A DNA stretch of 64,000 nt from JANNPJ01 sp035474375 (GCA_035474375.1 DATINJ010000209.1:1-64000); one strand, 5' to 3'; positions 45,074 to 53,555 are shown, counted from the stretch's first letter. Made by a program: numbers and translations. The notes: a model not told the origin generated them from the letters alone.

Positions 45074-46192
45074 GTGGTTGCCGAGGCGGGCCTGAGAGGT
45101 CGGTTGGCCCAAGTACGGGCGGCTGAGCCCACCGTGCGGGGGCGGCTTCGTCGTGCCGCCGTCCTTTTCTGGCGGCTGAGCGTGCACACCACCAAGATCT
45201 GTCTGCGCTACCGGGTGACCGGGCTGGCCGCCGAGGCGGGTTTCTTCGCCCTGCTGTCGTTGCCGCCGTTGGTGCTCGGACTGGTCGGCGCGATCGGCTT
45301 CGTCGGACAGCAGATGGGCACCGAGGTGGTTGCCGACCTGCGTAGCCAGCTCCGCCAATTGACGCTGACCTTCCTCACCGCGGACAGCGTCAGCTCGGTG
45401 ATCCTGCCGACCTTCGACCGAGTGGTCGGGGCCGGCCGCGCGGACATCGTCTCGATCGGCTTCCTGCTCTCGCTCTGGTCCGGTTCGCGGGTACTCAACG
45501 TCTATGTCGACACCGTCTCGATGATGTATGGGATGGGCGGGCTGCGCGGAATCATCCGTACCCGGGCCCTGTCGTTCTCGCTGTACGTGGCCGGGTTGAT
45601 CGTCGGCGTGGTGGTGATCCCGCTGGTGCTGATCGGCCCGGGGATCCTGGCTCGGGTGCTGAACTCGGCGGACCTCGACGTCGTCGCCCTGCTCTCGCAA
45701 TTCTTCTACTGGCCAACGGTTTCGGTGGTTGCGCTGGCAGCGCTGGCGACCCTGTATCACATCGCCACGCCGATCCGCTCGCCGTGGCGGCGGGATCTGC
45801 CCGGGGCGGTGCTGGCCCTGATCATCTGGGTGCTGGCCAGCTTCATCCTGCGCTGGGTGATCGCTCGCTCGGTCGGTGGTACGTCCATCTACGGCCCGCT
45901 GTCCACCCCGATCGTGGTGCTGATCTGGCTGTATTTCCTGGCCATCGCCGTGCTGATCGGGGCCGCGCTGAACGCTGCCATCGATGAGCGGTACCCGACC
46001 GAGGCCCGGATCCTGGCACGGGAGCAGCGGGAGGCCCGAGAGGAGCTCGGGCTGGCCACCACCGTGCCACTGACCCCGAATCGGGCCGCGCTGATCGACA
46101 GTCCGGACGTCGCCTGGCCGGCTGCGGACGACGTACCGCCCCAGGCGGTCGGCGAACCGGACACCTCCCCTTCGGAGCGGATCGCCGAGTAG
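45074..46192 (+). CDS. YihY/BrkB-family inner membrane protein (copy 1)
   Basis: 372-aa protein with about six hydrophobic segments, formerly misnamed RNase BN. Family pattern: GLAAEAGFFALLSLPPLVLGLVGA at the first helix, SVSSVILPTFDRVVG, LWSGSRVLNVYVDTVSMMYG, and the C-terminal FILRWVIARSVGGTSIYGPL followed by IVVLIWLYFLAIAVLIGAALNA. A polar C-terminal tail of 60 residues follows. GTG 45074 is preceded by GAGG almost abutting it, so the exact start is uncertain. Divergent from the AidB-like gene. Its transport role is unknown. Confidence 0.87.
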   Translation: MVAEAGLRGRLAQVRAAEPTVRGRLRRAAVLFWRLSVHTTKICLRYRVTGLAAEAGFFALLSLPPLVLGLVGAIGFVGQQMGTEVVADLRSQLRQLTLTFLTADSVSSVILPTFDRVVGAGRADIVSIGFLLSLWSGSRVLNVYVDTVSMMYGMGGLRGIIRTRALSFSLYVAGLIVGVVVIPLVLIGPGILARVLNSADLDVVALLSQFFYWPTVSVVALAALATLYHIATPIRSPWRRDLPGAVLALIIWVLASFILRWVIARSVGGTSIYGPLSTPIVVLIWLYFLAIAVLIGAALNAAIDERYPTEARILAREQREAREELGLATTVPLTPNRAALIDSPDVAWPAADDVPPQAVGEPDTSPSERIAE

Positions 46193-46542
46193 CGCGGAAC
46201 TTTCTGCGCCCGTTCGGCGCACGACCCGATTTATTCAGGCGACACGACCCGGTGTCCGGTCGTACCGTTTATCTGCACAGGGAAACGCATTCCAGTCATC
46301 ACCGGGCCACCGCTTCCGAATCTGGACCGCGTGGCGCGGGGGTCGAGCGGCGCATCTAAACATGCGCGAGAAGGGAGGTACGCGATGGCTGTCAAGGTCT
46401 CTTGCCGCCACGCCGCGCGTTCAGGCGCGACCCTTCCTTCGTCCGCTCCTCCCGCGCCCGCCTGAGCTTTTCGCACCTGCGCTCGCTTTGTCGAAACCCT
46501 CGGCCGTACTGCTCGGGCGCCTCCACGAAGAGGTAATCTGCG
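46193..46542. other. Intergenic region upstream of rsgA
   Basis: About 350 bases. It contains a short TGCGCC/GGCGCA hairpin (46205-46221) just after the YihY gene, and a possible 26-codon reading frame at 46385-46465 with a good ribosome site. The rest looks non-coding; the minus-strand frame through it is a GC-rich shadow. Confidence 0.55.
46385..46465 (+). CDS. Possible 26-aa leader peptide upstream of rsgA
   Basis: ATG 46385 has GGGAGGT six bases upstream (GAAGGGAGGTACGCG), followed by 26 codons beginning MAVKVSCRHAARSG and ending in a Pro/Ala run before TGA. The strong ribosome site is the only support; no homologue is known to me. It could be a regulatory leader for rsgA or chance. Confidence 0.25.
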   Translation: MAVKVSCRHAARSGATLPSSAPPAPA

Positions 46543-47550
46543 TTGAAATCTGTTTCTGACAGCCATGTCTTCACCTCTGACGACAAAAATCGACGCGGCG
46601 TAGTGATCCGGGTGGATCGCGCCACCGCCGTGGTCGAGGATCCGGACGGAGCCGCCGAACCGGTCCGCGCCACCTGGGGTGGCTCGCTGCTGGCCGCGAT
46701 CGCCGAGAATCCCGAGGCCGCGCCAACCACCGGCGACCACGTCAGTCTGCGGTTCTGGCCGGACGAACGGGTCACGGTGGACGCCGTGCAGCCGCGCCGC
46801 ACCCTGCTTACCCGAGCGAATGCCGACGGTGGCTCGAAGCGTCAGGTGCTCGCGGCCAACGTCGACACCGTCGCGGTGGTCGAAAGCCTGATGCCGGAGC
46901 CCGATCTGCGCCGGATCTCCCGGTTTCTCACGTTGGCCTGGGCCAGCGGCGCCACGCCGGTGGTCCTCTTGACCAAGTCCGACCTGGTGCCGGACGGCCC
47001 AGAGCTGGCCGCTCAGCTCCGCGCCAGTAGCGCCTGTCCGGTGATCGAGGTCTCGGTGGTGTCCGGGGTCGGGATCGCGCAGGTGCGCGAACTGCTGACC
47101 GAACAGCGCGTGATGGCCTTGCTCGGCGCCTCCGGCGCGGGCAAGTCCAGCCTGGTCAACGCGCTGGCCGGAGGGCCGTTGATGCGGGTGCAGGAGCTGC
47201 GCAAGGACGGCAAAGGGCGGCATACCACGGTCACCCGCGAGTTGCATCGGGTCGCGGGCGGCTATCTGATCGATGGGCCGGGGCTGCGTGGCGTCGGGAT
47301 TACCGGCGGCGTCGGGCTCGACCTGACCTTCGCCGATGTCCTGATCTTCGCCGAGGCCTGTCGGTTCCAGGACTGCGCGCACGAGGACGAACCCGGTTGT
47401 GCCGTCCTCCAGGCGGTAGACACCGGTCAGCTCGATCTCGACCGGGTCGAGGCCTGGCGGCAACTGGTCGCCGAGGGGTACCGGCAGGAGTTGCGCCGGG
47501 ACGCGCGGGTGCGGGCGGAGAAGCGACGTAGGCCCCACCGCCGTGCTTGA
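46543..47550 (+). CDS. rsgA: Ribosome small subunit-dependent GTPase A
   Basis: Circularly permuted GTPase that helps 30S subunit maturation. Motif order G4-G1-G3 is diagnostic: TKSD (144-147), GASGAGKSS (195-203), then DGPG (244-247) in place of the usual DTPG. Zinc residues C273, C278, H280, C286 follow in EACRFQDCAHEDEPGC. The N-terminal OB domain is shorter than in the Streptomyces type. Starts at TTG 46543, with AAGAGGT (46528-46534) eight bases upstream. 335 aa. It may be expressed with the small excalibur gene 51 bases downstream. Confidence 0.93.
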   Translation: MKSVSDSHVFTSDDKNRRGVVIRVDRATAVVEDPDGAAEPVRATWGGSLLAAIAENPEAAPTTGDHVSLRFWPDERVTVDAVQPRRTLLTRANADGGSKRQVLAANVDTVAVVESLMPEPDLRRISRFLTLAWASGATPVVLLTKSDLVPDGPELAAQLRASSACPVIEVSVVSGVGIAQVRELLTEQRVMALLGASGAGKSSLVNALAGGPLMRVQELRKDGKGRHTTVTRELHRVAGGYLIDGPGLRGVGITGGVGLDLTFADVLIFAEACRFQDCAHEDEPGCAVLQAVDTGQLDLDRVEAWRQLVAEGYRQELRRDARVRAEKRRRPHRRA

Positions 47551-47601
47551 CTGTGACCGGAAGATCACACAGAGCGAGCAGACGGTTGGGTGGGGGAGAG
47601 C

Positions 47602-48174
47602 ATGATCGAGGGCTGGGCTTTCAATCCGCCGCCGCACTGGCCGCAACCACCGGGGAACTGGACGCCGCCGACCGGGTGGCTTCCGGACCCGGCGTGGGGG
47701 CCGGTTCCACCGGGCTGGCAACTTTGGGTACCCGCCCGTCGGCCATCGCGGCCAACCCTGCTGCCGCTCGCCGGGCTCGGCGCGACGCTGTTGCTCGCCG
47801 TCCTGGCCACTGCCGTCCCGCGGACCGCCGGTGCCCGAGCCCCGCTGGCCTCCGGCGTGAGCATGGTCTGGCAGCAACGGCCGGCCGCGAGCGGCCCGAT
47901 CGCCGCCGGCTCGCCTTCGACCACCCCAGAGGCCGCGCAGTCGGCGACACCGGGGCCGGTCGTCGCGACGTCCACCCCGACCCCCACCGTGATCCGCCTG
48001 TTCCACGACTGTGCCGACCTCAACCAGGTGTACCCGAACGGGGTCGGGATGCCGGACGCGATTGATCGAACCGCCGGTCGGCCGGTCACCAACTTCGGCC
48101 GCAGCACCACGATCTACCGGTTGAATCTCAAGCATGACCGGGACGGCGACGGCATCGCCTGCGAGCCGGCCTAG
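47602..48174 (+). CDS. Excalibur calcium-binding domain membrane protein
   Basis: 190 aa. N-terminus is Trp/Pro-rich (PPHWPQPPGNW, GWLPDPAWGP), resembling DUF2510-like short repeats; a single TM follows (about residues 50-71), then a Thr/Pro-rich linker and a C-terminal excalibur domain (133-188) with the conserved FHDCADLNQVYPNGV and DRDGDGIACE, a Ca2+-binding dxDxDG loop. So the calcium domain should be outside the cell. ATG 47602 is preferred, with GGGGGAG four bases upstream. Function unknown. Confidence 0.85.
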   Translation: MIEGWAFNPPPHWPQPPGNWTPPTGWLPDPAWGPVPPGWQLWVPARRPSRPTLLPLAGLGATLLLAVLATAVPRTAGARAPLASGVSMVWQQRPAASGPIAAGSPSTTPEAAQSATPGPVVATSTPTPTVIRLFHDCADLNQVYPNGVGMPDAIDRTAGRPVTNFGRSTTIYRLNLKHDRDGDGIACEPA

Positions 48175-48188
48175 CGCAGATCCAGGCC

Positions 48189-48533
48189 TTAGACCCGTGC
48201 CGGCTCCCGCTCCAGCTCCAGCCGACCGGTGCGCCGAGCCCAGCGGTGGAAGACCACCGTTCCGAACGGCGGGATGCTCGCCAGCAAGGCCAGCGTTCCG
48301 GTGGCCCGGCTCCAGCGACGAAGCCGCCAGGTCAGCACGGCGCTGAGACAGTAGGCGAGGAAGGCCGCACCATGCAGCGGGCCGAAAACCTGAACTCCGA
48401 GTTCGCTTACCTCGAGCACCCGCTTGAAGACCACGCCGACCAGCAGACCGGCCCAGGTGATCGCCTCGATGGTGGCAGTCACGCCGAGCGCTCCGATGAT
48501 GCGATTCGCGCCGGCCGTGTCATCGTTCTCCAT
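48189..48533 (-). CDS. DUF3817 membrane protein
   Basis: 114-aa protein with three hydrophobic segments and the DUF3817 hallmarks: ATIEAITWAGLLVGVVFK, QVFGPLHGAAFLAYC (the conserved GPxHG) and LLASIPPFGTVVFHRWA. Usually small integral membrane proteins of unknown role. Convergent with the excalibur gene (14 bases) and divergent from the second YihY gene. Confidence 0.9.
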   Translation of the reverse strand: MENDDTAGANRIIGALGVTATIEAITWAGLLVGVVFKRVLEVSELGVQVFGPLHGAAFLAYCLSAVLTWRLRRWSRATGTLALLASIPPFGTVVFHRWARRTGRLELEREPARV

Positions 48534-48598
48534 AATCGTTCACCTTAGGTGTGACTGTGGACGCACGGGGCAGCGGGTCCACGGGAGGAGTAGGCGGG

Positions 48599-49651
48599 GT
48601 GTCGGTGACCGAGCGCCTGGACCGGTTCCAGCAGCGCCACCATTGGGCCGGCTTTCCGCTGGCCGTGATCTACAAGTTCACCGATGATCAAGGCGCGTAC
48701 CTGGCCGCGTTGATGACTTACTACGGGTTCCTGTCGGTATTTCCGATGCTCCTGTTGCTTTCGTCGGTGCTCGGGTTCCTGCTCCAGGGCAATCCGGAAT
48801 TGCAGCAGAAAATTCTGGATTCGGCGCTGAGCCAGTTCCCGGTGATCGGTGAGCAACTCGGTGATCCGCGGGGTTTGCGCGGCAGCACGGTGGCGGTGGT
48901 GGTCGGGTTGATCGGGTCCTTGTACGGTGCGCTCGGCGTCGCTCAAGCCACCCAGAACGCGATGAACACGATGTGGGCGGTACCCAGAAACCGCCGACCG
49001 AACCCGATCACTTCCCGGTTGCGCAGCCTGCTGCTGCTGGGTGTCGGCGCGCTCACCTTTCTGGTCAGCTCGACTCTGTCGGGGTTCGGTACCAATCGGG
49101 TCGCGGTGATCTCGAATCTGCATGAAGCCCTTCAACTTGCTGCCACCGGCCTTTCGGTCGCGGTGATCGCCGCCTTCTTCGTGTTCCTCTTTCGCTGGTC
49201 GACCACCCGGGCGCTGTCTCGATCCGACGTCTTGCCCGGTGCGATTGCGGCCGCCCTGCTCTGGCAACTACTGCAGACCTTCGGCGCGGTCTACGTCGGC
49301 GGAGTGGTGCGCAACGCCGACGCCACCAATGGCGTGTTCGCGATCGTGCTCGGCCTGATCGCCTACGTCTACCTGGCGGCCGTCTCGATCCTGCTTTGCG
49401 GGCAGGTGAACGTTGTCCGAGTCCGGCACCTGTACCCCCGCACGCTGCTGACCCCGTTCACCGATGACGTCGACCTGACGGACGCCGATCAGCGGGCGTA
49501 CACCAGTTACGCGCGTGCCCAACGAACCAAGGACTTCGAGTCGGTCGACGTCACCTTCGAGAACAACGGCCAGAATGCCACCGCTCGGCGGAAGCGTCGC
49601 GCAGCGAAACGAGCTGAGCAGGCGAAACCCGAACCCCCTTCGGAAACCTGA
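48599..49651 (+). CDS. YihY/BrkB-family inner membrane protein (copy 2)
   Basis: 350 aa, about six TM segments. Family pattern: AYLAALMTYYGFLSVFPMLLLLSS, GSLYGALGVAQATQNAMNTMW, GAIAAALLWQLLQTFGAVYVGG and VFAIVLGLIAYVYLAAVSILL. The GTG at 48599 is chosen because GGGAGGAG (48583-48590) lies eight bases upstream; an earlier GTG at 48551 is in frame but has no ribosome site and gives a Gly/Ser-rich extension. The C-terminus is polar and basic. This copy is closer to the standard family than copy 1. Confidence 0.9.
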   Translation: MSVTERLDRFQQRHHWAGFPLAVIYKFTDDQGAYLAALMTYYGFLSVFPMLLLLSSVLGFLLQGNPELQQKILDSALSQFPVIGEQLGDPRGLRGSTVAVVVGLIGSLYGALGVAQATQNAMNTMWAVPRNRRPNPITSRLRSLLLLGVGALTFLVSSTLSGFGTNRVAVISNLHEALQLAATGLSVAVIAAFFVFLFRWSTTRALSRSDVLPGAIAAALLWQLLQTFGAVYVGGVVRNADATNGVFAIVLGLIAYVYLAAVSILLCGQVNVVRVRHLYPRTLLTPFTDDVDLTDADQRAYTSYARAQRTKDFESVDVTFENNGQNATARRKRRAAKRAEQAKPEPPSET

Positions 49652-49683
49652 TCATCGGCTGGATTTGACTGTCTCCCAAGCGT

Positions 49684-49902
49684 TCAGGGCGTCGGCTCGA
49701 TCGCCAGATCGTCGAATTCCCCGCGAATCAGGGCCGCTCGGAAGCTTTCCCATTCCGCCGCTGTGCAGCTCACCGTGATTTCGGGTTGAGTCGAATTGCG
49801 TAACCAGAGCAGACCGTTCGAGTGGCTGACCTCCAGGCACGTGTTGGTGTCGCAGAGCGAGCTCTTGCGCCAGCTCAGGCCAGAGCTATCGGTATTTGGC
49901 AT
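49684..49902 (-). CDS. DUF397 protein
   Basis: 72-aa DUF397 protein of the type that pairs with a DUF5753 regulator. Hallmarks: SGLSWRKSSLCDTNTCLEVS, LLWLRNSTQPEITVSCTAAEWESF. These XRE/DUF397 pairs are numerous in actinobacteria; some control development and behave like a toxin-antitoxin-like pair. Start ATG 49902 is preferred (GGGGAG about 11 bases upstream). The XRE gene lies 76 bases upstream on the same strand. Confidence 0.9.
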   Translation of the reverse strand: MPNTDSSGLSWRKSSLCDTNTCLEVSHSNGLLWLRNSTQPEITVSCTAAEWESFRAALIRGEFDDLAIEPTP

Positions 49903-49978
49903 GTGTCTCGCTTCTCCCCATATCCCCGCTTTCGACTTATTCTTAGCCAAAAAATGGGATTAGGAAAGGTATGTCCGT

Positions 49979-50860
49979 CTAGCAGGCTGCCTGGGACGCG
50001 TTTCGCCAGGCAGTCCGGAGCCGTTCCGCAGCATCCCGGCCAACGCTGGCCTGCTTCCAGATTCGAGCGAACACCTCCCGGTAAGCGGTCGGACCGTCTC
50101 CGGTCGCGTCGTCCCCCAGCGTGACCACCTCGGTGATCGGATCTTCCAGAAACAGCAGTTCCGGATGCTTGGGCTCGTTGAACTGCAGCACCACGAAGGG
50201 TGAGCGCATCGCCGGGTAAGCGCCCCGGGTGAGCGGAACGATGCCGAGGAATACGTTGGTCCGTTCGCTCATCGCCCACAGGTGCTCGAGTTGATTCGCC
50301 ATCACTGTGGCGCCACCGATCTGTCGCTCGATCGCCGACTCGTCGATCAGAACGTGCAAGTGCACGGGCGGTGTGCGATGCAGAATCTCCTGCCGATAGC
50401 GACGGGTGGTCAGGATCCGGTCGATCGCGTCGTCCTCGGTGCGGCGCAGCCCGATCTGGGACAGCAGAGCCCGGGTGTAGTCGGGGGTTTGCAGCAGCCC
50501 GGGAACGAACATCGGCTCGAAGTTCCAGATCTGCCCGGCCGCAGCCTCGTAATCCAGGTACTGGCGGACCGAGGGCGGTCCCGGCTCGCGAAGCGGCGCG
50601 ATCCGGTTCTGCCGGGCCGCGCGGGCCAACAGAAGTAGTTGCGCCACTTCATTTTCCGCCGCACTGCTGTATCGGGCGAGCAAGCTTCGCAGGTCGGCCT
50701 CGGTGATCGGACTGATGCCGGCCTCGATCCGGTGCACCTTCGAGGCCGACCAACCCAGCCCTTGTGCCACCTCGCGCTGCGACAATCCGGATCGTTCTCG
50801 ATATTGGCGCAGCTGAACACGAAGCTGGTGCCGCTCGAGACCTTGATCCACAATGACCAC
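49979..50860 (-). CDS. XRE-family regulator with DUF5753 domain
   Basis: 293-aa DNA-binding regulator. N-terminal HTH (residues about 17-70, LSQREVAQGLGWSASKVHRIEAG), then the DUF5753 ligand-like domain (about 105-285) with EPMFVPGLLQTPDYTRALL and RRYRQEIL. Forms the usual pair with the downstream DUF397 gene. GTG start at 50860 with GAGGTG about eight bases upstream. A GCGAAT/ATTCGC inverted repeat lies about 85 bases upstream and may be its operator. Confidence 0.9.
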   Translation of the reverse strand: MVIVDQGLERHQLRVQLRQYRERSGLSQREVAQGLGWSASKVHRIEAGISPITEADLRSLLARYSSAAENEVAQLLLLARAARQNRIAPLREPGPPSVRQYLDYEAAAGQIWNFEPMFVPGLLQTPDYTRALLSQIGLRRTEDDAIDRILTTRRYRQEILHRTPPVHLHVLIDESAIERQIGGATVMANQLEHLWAMSERTNVFLGIVPLTRGAYPAMRSPFVVLQFNEPKHPELLFLEDPITEVVTLGDDATGDGPTAYREVFARIWKQASVGRDAAERLRTAWRNASQAAC

Positions 50861-51327
50861 GGTTTTTCACCTCACGTGCGAAGGCCAAGAGCTTTGCTGT
50901 TGCTGAAAGTAACAGGACTCCGAGAAGGACGCGAAACTTGGTGCGAATGGTATTCGCTACTCAGTATGTCGAATTCTCCTGGCTAGGGTGATCATTTCGA
51001 CAAAGATGCACGTCAGATGCGCTCTGAAGCAGGCCAATCGGATAGACCAAGTGTGTATACCAAGCTCGCCGCCGAGTTCGAGCCGAACTGGTATTCGGGG
51101 CCGCTTAAATACGTAGTGCTACAGATAGTCACATTCCGCTCTGACGGCGGGTGAGTCGACCTCCGGATGTGTTTCTTTCGTTATAAAGACTGTGCCGATG
51201 GATGCGAAACGGACCGCGACAAGGATGGGTTCCGCGGTCCGGCGCCGAGGTCGCCGCAGTCCCGTCGTCCGGGCCGGCAGGCGAGGAGCAATGGACAAAA
51301 TTGGCGCGATCCGCCAGCGTGACCAGA
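50861..51327. other. Divergent intergenic region between XRE and GNAT genes
   Basis: About 467 bases, lower in GC than its surroundings, holding promoters for both directions. Contains the inverted repeat at 50943-50957 and a 15-codon frame at 51291-51338. No larger gene is supported. Confidence 0.6.
50943..50957. promoter_or_regulatory. Inverted repeat, candidate operator upstream of the XRE gene
   Basis: GCGAAT (50943-50948) and ATTCGC (50952-50957), 3-base spacer, perfect symmetry. About 83-97 bases upstream of the XRE start. Confidence 0.4.
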
Positions 51328-51338
51328 GTGACGAATGA
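51291..51338 (+). CDS. Possible 15-aa leader peptide before the GNAT gene
   Basis: ATG 51291 follows GAGGAG by two to three bases and encodes MDKIGAIRQRDQSDE, ending at TGA 51336-51338, past the GTG start of the acetyltransferase at 51328. This could couple translation to a gene that lacks its own ribosome site. Speculative. Confidence 0.25.
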   Translation: MDKIGAIRQRDQSDE

Positions 51339-51882
51339 CTTGCATCAGCCGGGCGAGCTGCGGCTGCGACCGATGACCACCGATGAGCTCCCGGCCTACC
51401 TCACCAGGTTGGAGATCGAGTACGCCGCGGAGTTGCACGAGTCCACCGGGATCTCGCAGGAGGCCGCGAAGGAGGAGGCCCGGCAGAGCACGCTCGAGTC
51501 CTTTCCTGACGGTCAGATCGGGCAGCATGAGCAGATCTGGGTCGCCGAGGATGTCGACGGAGCCCGGGTCGGTGTGCTCTGGCTGGCGCACCGCGAGCCT
51601 GGCACCCCGAAGGAACATGCCTGGATCTACGACATCGAGATAGACCAGGCCCGGCGCGGCGAGGGCTGGGGTCGCAAGTTGCTGGCGCTGGCGGAGGCCC
51701 AGACCAGAGCGCTCGGGCTGACGTCGCTCCGGCTCAATGTCTTCGGTCAGAACAGCGTGGCGCGCGAGCTCTACCGGACTCAAGGCTTCGCGGAGAGCCG
51801 GGTGACGATGGTCAAGGACGTCGCAGCGGGCCGGTCGGCGGGTTCGGAGCCGCCCACGGCGTCCTTCGACATCGTTACCTGA
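51328..51882 (+). CDS. GNAT-family N-acetyltransferase
   Basis: 184 aa from GTG 51328 (another GTG at 51319 is possible). Core motifs: LRLRPMTTDELPAYL at the N-terminus, AWIYDIEIDQARRGEGWGRKLL (acetyl-CoA pyrophosphate loop) and RLNVFGQNSVARELYRTQGF. Resembles the RimI/Pat-like group, substrate unknown. No clear ribosome site of its own. The 3' end overlaps the convergent AraC gene by eight bases. Confidence 0.88.
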   Translation: MTNDLHQPGELRLRPMTTDELPAYLTRLEIEYAAELHESTGISQEAAKEEARQSTLESFPDGQIGQHEQIWVAEDVDGARVGVLWLAHREPGTPKEHAWIYDIEIDQARRGEGWGRKLLALAEAQTRALGLTSLRLNVFGQNSVARELYRTQGFAESRVTMVKDVAAGRSAGSEPPTASFDIVT

Positions 51883-52834
51883 CCTCGCCACGGGCAGGAG
51901 GGCGGCCGGCGGATCTCAGGCTGGCTGGGCTGACTCCGCGGACTCGCTTGAATGCTGTGCTGAACGCGAACGGGCTGGAGTATCCGACCTGCCGAGCCAC
52001 CGAGCCGACCGTGGCACCCGGCTCGCAGAGTAGGTCAGCTGCCAACGTGAGCCGCCAGTTCGTCAGGAAGGTCATCGGTGGCTCACCGATCAATTCCTTG
52101 AAGCGCCGGGCGAAGCCGGCTCGGGAGCTGCTGGTAGCGGCGGCCAACTCGGCGACCGTCCAGGGTCGAGCCGGGTCGCCCTGCAGCAACCGCAGTGCCG
52201 GGCCGACTATCGGGTCACTGTGTGCGACGTACCAGCCGGGAGCCGCCGCCTCTGGTCGCGCGAACCAGGCCCGCAGGACGGCGACCAGCAGCAGGTCCAG
52301 TAGCCGGTCGAGCACCGCCGCCTGGCCCGGCTCATCCCGGATCAGCTCTGCGGCGAGGTAGCCGGTCAGCGGATTCCGCAGAGTGTCCGCATCCAGCACG
52401 ATCAGCTCCGGAAGCGCGGCGAGCAGCCGTCGACTGATCTCTCGGTCCGACTGATAGGTGCCAGTGAGCAGCACGGTTTCGCCTTCCGGGTGGTTGCCCC
52501 AGGTCCGGATGCCGAAACCGGTCAGCTGGTACGGCGTGGCACCGTCGGTGGTGGTGCAGCGCTGGCCCGGGTGGATCACGACCTGCGGCGCAGTGCTGGG
52601 CTCATCGGCGACGGTGTAGGGCTGCGGCCCGCGGAGGACGGCGACGTCGCCGGGACCGAGGCGCACCTCGTCTCCGGCCTCGAGGAGTACCCAGGCGGCT
52701 CCGCGGACGACGGTGACCAGGCTCAGGGGCGCCTCGTCCTGGATCCGGATCGCCCACGGCGGATCCAGGACGGATCGAAGCAGGAAGGCCTCCCGGGCCC
52801 GAGGCCCGTCGAGGAGACCGGCGACGGAATCCAT
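51875..52834 (-). CDS. AraC-family regulator with cupin domain
   Basis: 319-aa regulator: N-terminal cupin_6-type sensor domain (about 15-190, VLLEAGDEVRLGPGDVAVLRGPQPY) and C-terminal double HTH (about 215-310) with WTVAELAAATSSSRAGFARRF and VGSVARQVGYSSPFAFSTAFKR. Such proteins often control a neighbouring oxidoreductase or efflux gene; the divergent DUF1772 gene is the candidate target. A CTAGT/ACTAG repeat abuts the start codon. Confidence 0.92.
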   Translation of the reverse strand: MDSVAGLLDGPRAREAFLLRSVLDPPWAIRIQDEAPLSLVTVVRGAAWVLLEAGDEVRLGPGDVAVLRGPQPYTVADEPSTAPQVVIHPGQRCTTTDGATPYQLTGFGIRTWGNHPEGETVLLTGTYQSDREISRRLLAALPELIVLDADTLRNPLTGYLAAELIRDEPGQAAVLDRLLDLLLVAVLRAWFARPEAAAPGWYVAHSDPIVGPALRLLQGDPARPWTVAELAAATSSSRAGFARRFKELIGEPPMTFLTNWRLTLAADLLCEPGATVGSVARQVGYSSPFAFSTAFKRVRGVSPASLRSAGRPPARGEVR

Positions 52835-52847
52835 CTAGTCAAACTAG
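52835..52847. promoter_or_regulatory. CTAGT-CAA-ACTAG inverted repeat at the AraC start
   Basis: Perfect 5-base arms with 3-base spacer, immediately upstream of the AraC ATG (52834). Possible autoregulatory operator, or site for a different regulator of the divergent genes. Confidence 0.35.
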
Positions 52848-52953
52848 GGCCTGGCCTGTCCTGAGCGCCGGAGTTGCCGGATTGGACGATCGCGTATGGA
52901 TCTGCGTTTTTCAGCCATGGAAACTCGCACGGCCAGGGGAGTTAATCGAAGGC

Positions 52954-53466
52954 ATGACGACGACCGTGCCATCGACCTTGCCGGTACTGACCTTCGAATC
53001 CGCCCTGACCCTGGGCGCCGCGCTGGGCTGCGGCCTGGTGGCCGGCGTCTTCTTCGGGTTCTCCAGTTTCGTGATGCGGGGCCTCGACCGGCTCCCGCCG
53101 GGCCAGGCGATCGCCGCGATGCAGTCGATCAACGTCACCGTGCTTCGCTCGGCTTTCCTCGCGCTGCTGCTGCTGACCGCGCTGGTCTGCCTGCCGATGA
53201 TGGCGCTCGCGATCTGGCACCGGGACGAGCGCCCGGCCACTCTTGTACTGATCGGCGGCGCGCTCTATCTGCTCGGGGTGGTCGCTTTGACCAGTGGCTA
53301 TCACGTCCCGCTCAATGATGCGCTGGCGAAAGTGGATCCGAGCGGTACCGACGCCGCCGCGCAGTGGCACCACTACGTCGTCCATTGGACTCGGATGAAC
53401 CACCTGCGCACCGCTGCCGGACTGGCCGCTGCGGCGGCCCTCGTCGCTTCGCTGATCCGAGGCTGA
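52954..53466 (+). CDS. DUF1772 (anthrone oxygenase-like) membrane protein
   Basis: 170 aa, four hydrophobic segments. DUF1772 hallmarks: GLVAGVFFGFSSFVMRGL, conserved PxxxAIAAMQSIN, VPLNDALAKVDP and the C-terminal WTRMNHLRTAAG. The enzymatic label comes from a few homologues; function here is unknown. The ATG at 52954 is preferred over upstream in-frame codons. Divergent from the AraC regulator, 90 bases from the dienelactone hydrolase start. Confidence 0.88.
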   Translation: MTTTVPSTLPVLTFESALTLGAALGCGLVAGVFFGFSSFVMRGLDRLPPGQAIAAMQSINVTVLRSAFLALLLLTALVCLPMMALAIWHRDERPATLVLIGGALYLLGVVALTSGYHVPLNDALAKVDPSGTDAAAQWHHYVVHWTRMNHLRTAAGLAAAAALVASLIRG

Positions 53467-53555
53467 GGCACCGGTGCTCGTAGCCGGGGGTCTTGTCTTG
53501 GCGGTGGGACTCCGCTTGGGTGAAGCACCGCCTTTCGATCAGGAGACCTATCCCG

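Noticed and set aside
43295..46222. A 975-codon open frame on the minus strand spanning the AidB-like gene and beyond
   Set aside because: Only the first part of this frame (43295-44965) is an acyl-CoA dehydrogenase; the rest is a GC-rich shadow antisense to the YihY gene.
46231..48135. A 634-codon minus-strand frame over rsgA and the excalibur gene
   Set aside because: The sense frames carry clear domain motifs; the antisense product is Gly/Arg/Pro-rich with no recognisable motif.
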